From NCBI GenBank assembly GCA_002417905.1, contig DIDB01000085.1, positions 1-6,741 of the forward strand: a DNA stretch of 6,741 nucleotides, in the 5' to 3' direction. How positions within the stretch are numbered: position 1 is the first letter of the stretch; every line of letters starts with the position of its first letter. The notes under the pieces were generated by a model. That model had not been told where the DNA came from and searched no databases. It saw only the letters and a program-made list of their open reading frames with translations. This DNA is from Pseudomonadaceae bacterium UBA5811. GTDB lineage: Bacteria; Pseudomonadota; Gammaproteobacteria; Pseudomonadales; Pseudomonadaceae. Shown piece by piece: positions 1-6,741 of this stretch. Both the position numbers and the translations under genes were made by a program.

Positions 1-361
1 GCCGGGCGGCGGCAGCCTGGATCTCGTCAGGTGTCAGCCAGAGTGCCCGGGTAATGCCTGTATCCAGCGGTCTGTCCGGGGCATGGCTGATTGGCCGGGC
101 AAAGAAAGTGGTCCGGCAGTAAGTCACGCCATTACGGGGTGAAGTGTAAAGGCCCACGCCCACGACACCCTGCAGGGCAACCTGCCAGCCGGTTTCTTCA
201 AGGGTTTCCCGGCAGGCTGCTTCTGTCAGGCTTTCGCCGGGTTCGAGGTGGCCGGCAGGCTGGTTCAGCACCAGGGTATCCCCCTGCTGTTCTTCTACCA
301 GCAGGAAGCGCCCCTGCTGTTCAACCACCGTCGCGACGGTTACGTGCGCATGCCAGTTCAT
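1..361 (-). CDS. nudJ: NudJ-type Nudix hydrolase (partial, C-terminus beyond left edge)
   Basis: The minus-strand frame opens with ATG at 361-359 and runs off the left edge after 120 complete codons. A complete Nudix box lies at residues 37-59, with G37, E43, R51, E52, E55, E56 and G58 all in place; these form the Mg-binding loop that cleaves nucleoside or other diphosphates. The N-terminus (HVTVATVVEQQGRFLLVEE) and the NQPAGHLEPGE segment match NudJ/YmfB, which removes phosphate from nucleoside di- and triphosphates and the thiamine precursor HMP-PP. E. coli NudJ is about 153 residues, so some 30 residues are missing here. A GGAAG ribosome-binding site lies 8 nt before the ATG. A TATAAT box lies at 392-397, and the icd terminator sits upstream, so it is probably transcribed separately from icd. 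In relatives mnmA usually follows; it would lie outside this window. Cytosolic. The family call is firm; the exact substrate is inferred. Confidence 0.9.
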   Translation of the reverse strand, partial: MNWHAHVTVATVVEQQGRFLLVEEQQGDTLVLNQPAGHLEPGESLTEAACRETLEETGWQVALQGVVGVGLYTSPRNGVTYCRTTFFARPISHAPDRPLDTGITRALWLTPDEIQAAAAR

Positions 362-391
362 GAAAAGAGCTTCCAGTACCCGGATGCGGGC

Positions 392-2723
<2,332 letters not shown>

Positions 2724-2727
2724 TTAA

Positions 2728-2734
2728 CTCCTTT
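2728..2734 (-). promoter_or_regulatory. Strong ribosome-binding site of icd
   Basis: The minus strand reads AAAGGAG, ending 10 nt before the icd ATG. It is a near-perfect Shine-Dalgarno sequence and supports both the start at 2717 and high expression of the enzyme. Confidence 0.8.
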
Positions 2735-2740
2735 CTATAT

Positions 2741-3119
2741 CATCTGCATGAGTGCGGGTTGCACGACTTTGAATCATGCACAGGCCTGACGGCAGCCGCC
2801 AGTCATCTCAGTGACTCCGGAGGGAACATTCTGGGCTGATGGCTGACATGACGGATAACCCGTGATGATTTAAATGTAGTGATTATACAAAATACACTGC
2901 CTATCAGCCGATTTTTTGAGGCAGGACGGCAAAAGTGCAGGTACTTTGGTCTAGTAGTATGGCCCTGGTCGGGTGTGTAGCTATGAGTGCCCCGTGCTTC
3001 ACCACGGGCTGTCTTGAGCTGCTGGCCGGGCATCCATCGAACTAGATGGTACAGACGGGGCCAGCCCGAAGCCGGTCAGGGCGTCAGTCTGTAGTCATTC
3101 GGGTGATTTTCGTACATAA
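2741..3119. other. Divergent intergenic region between icd and rraA, no gene seen
   Basis: About 380 nt separate the icd ribosome-binding site from the rraA start region. The only notable open frame (minus strand 2803-3033, 76 codons) resembles no family I recognise and covers structured non-coding sequence. The icd-proximal part holds the icd leader and a TATAAT box; around 2865-2920 it is AT-rich. The rraA-proximal part (about 2930-3090) is GC-rich. It has a hairpin at 2991-2996/3003-3008 (CCCGTG, loop CTTCAC, CACGGG) and a weaker one at 3034-3038/3045-3049 (CCATC/GATGG). Neither is followed by a T-run, so they are not obvious terminators. No riboswitch consensus was recognised. A clear rraA promoter could not be identified; TACATA at 3113-3118 is only a weak -10 candidate. 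Confidence 0.5.
2882..2887 (-). promoter_or_regulatory. Possible -10 box for icd
   Basis: Minus-strand TATAAT at 2887-2882, in an AT-rich patch, is the best sigma-70 -10 match upstream of icd. It would give a leader of about 155-160 nt. No recognisable -35 hexamer lies 16-18 nt further upstream, so it may depend on an activator or be fortuitous. Confidence 0.35.
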
Positions 3120-3137
3120 ATGCCGTGGAATATTGAT

Positions 3138-3623
3138 ATGCAATATATAACGCCTGATCTGTGTGATGCCTATCCGGATGTACTGGTTGTTGATCCGGTA
3201 TTCAGTAATTTTGGTGGGCGGGATTCTTTTGGTGGTGAAATGGTGACCATCAAATGTTTTGAAGATAACTCCCGGGTCAAGGAGCAGGTGGAGGAAAACG
3301 GTACTGGCAAGGTACTGGTTGTGGATGGTGGCGGCTCGCTGCGCAGGGCCCTGCTGGGTGACATGCTGGCAGAGAAAGCGGCCCGCAATGGCTGGGAGGG
3401 CATCGTAGTTTATGGCTGTATCCGCGATGTGGATGTGATTGCCCAGACTGATCTTGGTGTGCAGGCACTGGCCAGCCATCCGATGAAAACCGATAAGCGT
3501 GGCGTCGGTGATATCAATGTTGAAGTTACGTTCTGTGGTGTGACTTTCCGGCCTGGTGATTACCTCTATGCAGATAACAACGGCATTATTGTTTCGGATC
3601 AGCCGCTAAAAATGCCCGGGTAA
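3138..3623 (+). CDS. rraA: RraA, regulator of RNase E activity
   Basis: RraA binds RNase E and its degradosome partners and dampens mRNA decay in E. coli; the protein is a cytosolic trimer. The ATG at 3138 gives 161 residues, the same length as E. coli RraA, and [13 protein letters not shown] matches pseudomonad N-termini. An ATG at 3120 would add six residues but lacks a ribosome-binding site, while 3138 has a weak GTGGA 8 nt upstream. Family signatures: [12 protein letters not shown] (22-33), IKCFEDN (38-44), [17 protein letters not shown] (59-75), YGCIRDVD (92-99) and [10 protein letters not shown] near the end. R96-D97 retains the Arg-Asp pair used by related 4-hydroxy-4-methyl-2-oxoglutarate aldolases, where E. 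coli RraA has Arg-Gln. A metal-dependent aldolase or oxaloacetate decarboxylase side activity is therefore possible. It lies 28 nt before zntB and probably forms an operon with it. Confidence 0.93.
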   Translation: MQYITPDLCDAYPDVLVVDPVFSNFGGRDSFGGEMVTIKCFEDNSRVKEQVEENGTGKVLVVDGGGSLRRALLGDMLAEKAARNGWEGIVVYGCIRDVDVIAQTDLGVQALASHPMKTDKRGVGDINVEVTFCGVTFRPGDYLYADNNGIIVSDQPLKMPG

Positions 3624-3639
3624 TCCCGCGGGTGTCCAT

Positions 3640-3644
3640 GGAGG
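3640..3644 (+). promoter_or_regulatory. Ribosome-binding site of zntB/cmaX
   Basis: GGAGG (within GGAGGAG) lies 7 nt before the ATG at 3652. This strong Shine-Dalgarno sequence sits in the 28-nt rraA-zntB gap, fixes the start, and fits translation from a shared rraA-zntB mRNA. Confidence 0.75.
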
Positions 3645-3651
3645 AGCTGTC

Positions 3652-4644
3652 ATGCCAGAACATGTGGACTGTCAGGGGCTGATCTGGGCACTGGTTCTGG
3701 ATGGAGCGGGTCGGGCCCGGCAGATTTCCTGGGCTGCACTGCAGGACTTTGAGCCGGGTCCTGATGAAACGCTCTGGGTGCATCTGGATCGCAGCAGTTC
3801 CCGGGTGGTGAGCTGGCTCCGCCAGTCTGGCTGGATCAGTGCTTTTGACTGTGATGTCCTGCTGGAGGAAAACACCCGGCCACGGGTATTGCTGGTGCCT
3901 GACGGTGAGCTGCTGCTTTTTCTGCGCGGGGTGAACCGGAATCCAGGTGCTGAGCCGGAGGATATGATTTCACTCCGCATTTATGCCGATGCCCGGCGGG
4001 TTATTTCCCTGCGGATGCGCCCCATGCGGGCAGCGGATGAGGTCGCTCACCAGTTGCTGGAAGGGCTGGGTCCGAAAAACGCTTCGGAAATCCTGCTGCA
4101 TCTGGCAGATGCCCTGCTGGAGCGTATTGCGGGTTTGATCACCCGGCTTTCCGAACGGGTGGATGATGAAGAGGAGCGGATTGATTCGGTCGATGACTAT
4201 CAGCCGGATCATGATGCCATGCTGGACCTGCGTCGCCGCTCGGCAGCCCTGCGGCGCTTTCTGGCCCCCCAGCGGGATGTCTGTCTCCAGCTGGCCAAAA
4301 GCCGGGTCAGCTGGTTTATGGGTGATGATCCCGGCTACTGGAATGAGCTGGGCAATCAGCTGGTCCATTATCTGGAAGAGCTGGACCTGGTCCGGGAGCG
4401 GGTCATGCTGATTCTGGAAACCGAGCAGCGCCGTCTGAATGAGCAGACAGGCCGGACCATGTATCTGCTAACGCTGGTGACCGGCTTTTTTCTTCCGGTC
4501 AGTTTTATTACAGGACTGCTTGGCATCAATGTCGGTGGTGTGCCGGGCGCGGATAATCCAGAGGGCTTTCTGATTGCTTGCCTGCTGATTGCACTGGTTG
4601 CATTTTTTCAGTGGCTGGTATTCAGGCGGTTACGCTGGGTTTGA
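3652..4644 (+). CDS. zntB: ZntB/CmaX-type CorA-family divalent cation transporter
   Basis: A 330-residue inner-membrane protein of the CorA superfamily, close to the 327 residues of E. coli ZntB. The large N-terminal cytoplasmic domain (about 1-265) ends in a long, charged, helix-rich stalk (about 140-265), as in CorA funnels. Two C-terminal membrane segments follow: TM1 at about 269-290, and TM2 at about 305-325 with a basic tail (FRRLRWV). The pore-loop motif after TM1 is GINVGG (291-296), the ZntB form, instead of the GMN of true CorA Mg channels. This suggests zinc transport, probably as a homopentamer; metal and direction are inferred. By position after rraA and before the OprF-like gene it corresponds to P. 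aeruginosa CmaX. No strong terminator follows; only a weak AT-rich hairpin is seen at 4658-4675. Confidence 0.88.
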   Translation: MPEHVDCQGLIWALVLDGAGRARQISWAALQDFEPGPDETLWVHLDRSSSRVVSWLRQSGWISAFDCDVLLEENTRPRVLLVPDGELLLFLRGVNRNPGAEPEDMISLRIYADARRVISLRMRPMRAADEVAHQLLEGLGPKNASEILLHLADALLERIAGLITRLSERVDDEEERIDSVDDYQPDHDAMLDLRRRSAALRRFLAPQRDVCLQLAKSRVSWFMGDDPGYWNELGNQLVHYLEELDLVRERVMLILETEQRRLNEQTGRTMYLLTLVTGFFLPVSFITGLLGINVGGVPGADNPEGFLIACLLIALVAFFQWLVFRRLRWV

Positions 4645-4657
4645 TTTTGTAATTTTC

Positions 4658-4675
4658 AGAAAATAACTGTTTTCT
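4658..4675 (+). terminator. Weak AT-rich hairpin after zntB, possible terminator
   Basis: Six-base arms AGAAAA (4658-4663) and TTTTCT (4670-4675) flank a TAACTG loop 13 nt after the zntB stop. The stem has few GC pairs and no clean T-run follows, so termination would be poor. It is listed as the only candidate in the 262-nt zntB-oprF gap. Confidence 0.2.
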
Positions 4676-4778
4676 CTGCGGGAACTGGTTTGTGCCTGGC
4701 GTGATGGGAGTGTCATTTTTCACGCTGGAAAATGGACAGGTCGGCATGATGCGCCCAGAATTATTGCCAGTATGCCCA

Positions 4779-4787
4779 TGATAGAAT
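4779..4787 (+). promoter_or_regulatory. Possible extended -10 promoter of the oprF-like gene
   Basis: TGATAGAAT is an extended -10 element (TGn followed by TAGAAT, 5 of 6 matching TATAAT). No good -35 is seen 16-18 nt upstream, which extended -10 promoters can tolerate. It would give a leader of about 110 nt, comparable to the long leaders of ompA-type mRNAs. An ECF-type element was looked for but not recognised. Confidence 0.4.
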
Positions 4788-4852
4788 TTAAAGTCGTTAC
4801 CGGAAATTTGGGCACCAGTCCAGATTCTGGTTGTCCAGAGGTTCTGTAATAT

Positions 4853-4873
4853 CCGGTGCCGGGTGGCATCCGG
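4853..4873 (+). promoter_or_regulatory. Hairpin in the oprF leader
   Basis: CCGGTGCC (4853-4860) pairs with GGCA-T-CCGG (4865-4873) around a GGGT loop: an 8-bp GC-rich stem with one bulged T. It ends 33 nt before the ATG, with an AT-rich unstructured stretch carrying the GGGGA ribosome-binding site (4895-4899) after it. This layout resembles the stabilising leader hairpins of enterobacterial ompA mRNA. There is no T-run, so it is not a terminator. The function is inferred. Confidence 0.4.
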
Positions 4874-4906
4874 GATTAGCTTTTAGGGTTAAATGGGGAT
4901 TTAAGA

Positions 4907-5935
4907 ATGAAACTGAAGAACACCTTGGGTGCCGTGATTGGTTCCATGGTTGCTGTTTCTTCCTTCGGTGTGATGGCTCAGGGCAAGGGAGCTGTTGAAC
5001 TGGAAGGACAATACAGGAGCTACCAGACCCAGCACTCTCGCGATATTTCCAACCAGGGCAACCTGTTCGGTGGGGGTATCAGCTATTTTCTGACTGATGA
5101 CGTCTCCCTGGGCGTTTTTTACGGTGAGTACCATGCTTTCCGGGCGGACAAGGCCAAAGGGCACACCGACTATAATGGTCCGGGGCGCAGGAACATCAAG
5201 GGTGAATACTACGCCGTAGATGCCACCTACCACTTTGGTGCTCCGGGTTCTGCCCTGGCTGGAACCGGCTGGTATGGTGTTCGTCCTTATGTCTCCACGG
5301 GTATGGCCTACCAGTCAATTGGCCAGGCCTACAAGCGGGGGCGTGACCAGAGTACTTACTGGAACGTTGGCACTGGCGTCAAATGGTATATCACGGACAT
5401 GCTGTTCACCCGGGCCGGGGTTGAGGGCATGTACAACATTGATGATGGCTACACCGAATGGCAGGCGATTGCGGGTGTGGGCCTGAATTTTGGCGGTACC
5501 ATCCGCAAGGCTGCGGCCGAACCGGTTGAACCGATGCCTGTTGCTGCTGCCGAGCCGGAACCAGCGGCTGTACCAGCCGTTGTTCGCGTGGAGCTGGATG
5601 TCAAATTTGACTTTGACAAATCAGCCGTGCGCCCTGAAAGCTATTCCGAGATCAAAAATCTGGCCGATTTCATGAAGCAGTATCCGCAGACCACTACAGT
5701 GGTTGAAGGTCACACTGACTCTGTGGGTACCGAGCAGTACAACCAGCGCCTGTCTGATCGTCGGGCCAAGGCTGTCCGTACCGTGCTGGTTGATGACTAT
5801 GGCATTGCCCCGAACCGGGTGGGTGCTGTCGGGTATGGTGAAACCCGGCCGATTGCCGATAACGCAACCGAGCAGGGTCGTCAGCTGAACCGTCGTGTTG
5901 AAGCTGAAGTTGAGGCCCAGGCCGTCCAGCAGTAA
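4907..5935 (+). CDS. oprF: OprF/OmpA-family outer membrane porin
   Basis: A 342-residue outer membrane protein that links the outer membrane to peptidoglycan and forms a small-solute pore. It has a signal peptide at 1-24 with likely cleavage after VMA. An eight-stranded beta-barrel follows (about 25-197), with the OprF-like GGGISYFLTDDVSLGVFYGEYH, RPYVSTG and GVGLNFGG segments and alternating aromatic strands. Next come an Ala/Pro/Glu linker (about 198-225) and a C-terminal OmpA domain (about 229-336) with the GHTDSVG and LSDRRA motifs. D271 and R286 are the expected diaminopimelate-binding pair. The N-terminus is nearly identical to Pseudomonas OprF. Unlike P. aeruginosa OprF, the linker lacks the cysteine-containing Asp-rich thrombospondin-type repeat, and the whole protein has no cysteine. 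It is flanked by its own leader and a strong terminator, so it is probably monocistronic and highly expressed. OmpA would be an equally fair name. Confidence 0.93.
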   Translation: MKLKNTLGAVIGSMVAVSSFGVMAQGKGAVELEGQYRSYQTQHSRDISNQGNLFGGGISYFLTDDVSLGVFYGEYHAFRADKAKGHTDYNGPGRRNIKGEYYAVDATYHFGAPGSALAGTGWYGVRPYVSTGMAYQSIGQAYKRGRDQSTYWNVGTGVKWYITDMLFTRAGVEGMYNIDDGYTEWQAIAGVGLNFGGTIRKAAAEPVEPMPVAAAEPEPAAVPAVVRVELDVKFDFDKSAVRPESYSEIKNLADFMKQYPQTTTVVEGHTDSVGTEQYNQRLSDRRAKAVRTVLVDDYGIAPNRVGAVGYGETRPIADNATEQGRQLNRRVEAEVEAQAVQQ

Positions 5936-5956
5936 TTACTGGCAGGATCCCGCTTT

Positions 5957-5989
5957 CAGAAACCCCGGCATGGCCGGGGTTTTCTGTTT
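5957..5989 (+). terminator. Rho-independent terminator of the oprF-like gene
   Basis: AAACCCCGGC (5960-5969) and GCCGGGGTTT (5973-5982) form a perfect 10-bp stem around ATG. The stem extends to CAG/CTG (5957-5959/5984-5986) past one unpaired T. TTTT at the base and a further TTT at 5987-5989 give the U-rich tail. It lies 21 nt after the stop and separates oprF from ftsH. The reverse strand also has a short T-run, so weak activity in that direction is possible. Confidence 0.88.
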
Positions 5990-6046
5990 CAGGGCACTGT
6001 AGCCATGCTATTGATAATCCGGTTCCTCGACGGATGGCCCCGTCTG

Positions 6047-6073
6047 TTGCAGACTTCGGTTTCGGCTCCATAA
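6047..6073 (+). promoter_or_regulatory. Possible heat-shock (sigma-32-type) promoter of ftsH
   Basis: TTGCAG (6047-6052), 13 nt, then CTCCATAA (6066-6073) resembles the sigma-32 pattern CTTGAA / CCCCATnT. ftsH genes are commonly heat-shock regulated, which makes it plausible. The same bases could be a mediocre sigma-70 promoter (TTGCAG, 16 nt, CATAAC). The start codon is about 45 nt downstream of the expected transcription start. Confidence 0.35.
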
Positions 6074-6123
6074 CGGTGTTGCAACGCGGAGTCCGGTAAT
6101 CATCAACTGAAACGGGGGGTATC

Positions 6124-6741
6124 GTGAAGCAGCAGGCTCAGTTCCATGTCAGTTACTGGTTTGTGGCCATTCTGGGGTTTATCCTGATCCAGAATCTGCT
6201 GGATACCCAGCAGCAGGTGGCACGAATCCCCTACAGCGAATTTGAGCAGTCTCTGAAAGATGGGCAGATTTCCAGCCTGGAAATTTCGGATCACCAGATA
6301 GAGGGGGAGCTCCGGCAGCCGCTTCAGGGAGGGCAGAGCCACTTTGTGACAACCCGGGTGGAGCCGGATCTGGCTGCGCACCTGTCGCAGTTTCCAGTCC
6401 GTTATGCGGGGAGGATTGAGAGTACTTGGCTGTCAGACCTGCTGTCCTGGATTGTTCCCAGTGCGGTGTTTTTCGGGCTCTGGCTGTTTCTGCTGAAACG
6501 CATGGGCAGCGGGCTTGGCGGTGGCATGATGCAGATCGGCAAAAGCAAGGCCCGGGTTTACGTCGAAACGGACATGAAAGTGACCTTTGATGATGTGGCT
6601 GGCGTTGATGAAGCCAAGGATGAACTGAAGGAAATTGTGAATTTCCTGAAGGATCCCAAAGGTTACGGGCGTCTCGGTGGCCGGATGCCCAAGGGCATTC
6701 TGCTGGTGGGTCCGCCCGGAACCGGCAAGACCTTGCCGGCC
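6124..6741 (+). CDS. ftsH: FtsH-type ATP-dependent zinc metalloprotease (partial, N-terminal 206 residues)
   Basis: Inner-membrane AAA+ protease that extracts and degrades membrane and regulatory proteins. The GTG at 6124 is the chosen start: GGGGGG lies 4 nt upstream, and no in-frame ATG occurs before residue 127. Visible parts are TM1 (about 12-26, [15 protein letters not shown]), a small periplasmic domain (about 27-103) starting [12 protein letters not shown]2 (about 105-124), the glycine-rich joint [19 protein letters not shown], and the AAA+ start [18 protein letters not shown] (155-172). The [21 protein letters not shown] segment follows, with Walker A at 196-203. Walker B, SRH and the HEXXH zinc site lie beyond the right edge, so protease activity cannot be confirmed. 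Residue 205 is Pro where most FtsH proteins have Leu. The upstream gene is a porin and not rlmE, so this may be a second FtsH paralogue; that is inference. Confidence 0.92.
   Translation, partial: MKQQAQFHVSYWFVAILGFILIQNLLDTQQQVARIPYSEFEQSLKDGQISSLEISDHQIEGELRQPLQGGQSHFVTTRVEPDLAAHLSQFPVRYAGRIESTWLSDLLSWIVPSAVFFGLWLFLLKRMGSGLGGGMMQIGKSKARVYVETDMKVTFDDVAGVDEAKDELKEIVNFLKDPKGYGRLGGRMPKGILLVGPPGTGKTLPA

Noticed and set aside
2803..3033. A 76-codon minus-strand frame upstream of icd
   Set aside because: The protein looks random (many R, P, H, S), with no recognised domain and no convincing ribosome-binding site. It overlaps intergenic hairpins and the icd promoter candidate.
3120..3137. ATG at 3120 as the rraA start
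   Set aside because: It adds six residues not present in the family and has no ribosome-binding site at proper spacing. The ATG at 3138 gives exactly the 161 residues typical of RraA.
4681..4710. GGAACT after zntB as the -35 of an ECF (RpoE/AlgU-type) promoter
   Set aside because: No TCTGA-like -10 is found at 16-17 nt spacing.
5694..6071. A 125-codon minus-strand frame across the oprF 3' end
   Set aside because: It is a shadow of the OmpA domain coding sequence and runs through the oprF terminator; no domain is recognised.

Overview
The window carries six protein-coding genes of an ordinary, moderately GC-rich gammaproteobacterial chromosome. Two are on the minus strand (a Nudix hydrolase cut by the left edge, and monomeric isocitrate dehydrogenase). 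Four are on the plus strand (RraA, a ZntB/CmaX-type CorA-family transporter, an OprF/OmpA-type porin, and an FtsH-type protease cut by the right edge). The proteins look closest to Pseudomonas and Marinobacter-like relatives: the porin starts MKLKNTLGAVIGS like OprF, RraA has the pseudomonad R-D form, and the isocitrate dehydrogenase keeps Azotobacter residue numbering exactly. No mobile element, CRISPR array, tRNA, rRNA or phage gene was seen.

Left part (1-2740, minus strand): icd is followed by an intrinsic terminator and then nudJ, which has its own TATAAT box. The icd-nudJ adjacency recalls the P. aeruginosa idh-Nudix-mnmA order. The icd frame does not stop where the family normally ends (about residue 740). 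It runs 34 codons further, through its own terminator hairpin, and stops inside the nudJ -10 box. This looks like a frameshift or lost stop, or a sequencing error, and is the strongest anomaly in the window.

Middle (2741-3137): a divergent gene-free stretch holding a possible icd promoter and several short hairpins, with no convincing gene.

Right part (3138-6741, plus strand): rraA and zntB/cmaX are 28 nt apart and probably cotranscribed. After 262 nt comes oprF with its own leader and a strong terminator. After another 188 nt comes ftsH, with a GTG start and a possible heat-shock promoter. The rraA-cmaX-oprF order matches the P. aeruginosa sigX-oprF neighbourhood, but crfX, cmpX and sigX are absent between the transporter and the porin.

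Functionally the genes cover central carbon metabolism (icd), nucleotide/cofactor diphosphate housekeeping (nudJ), RNA-degradosome control (rraA), divalent cation transport (zntB), envelope integrity (oprF) and membrane protein quality control (ftsH). I see no new defence or biosynthetic system.
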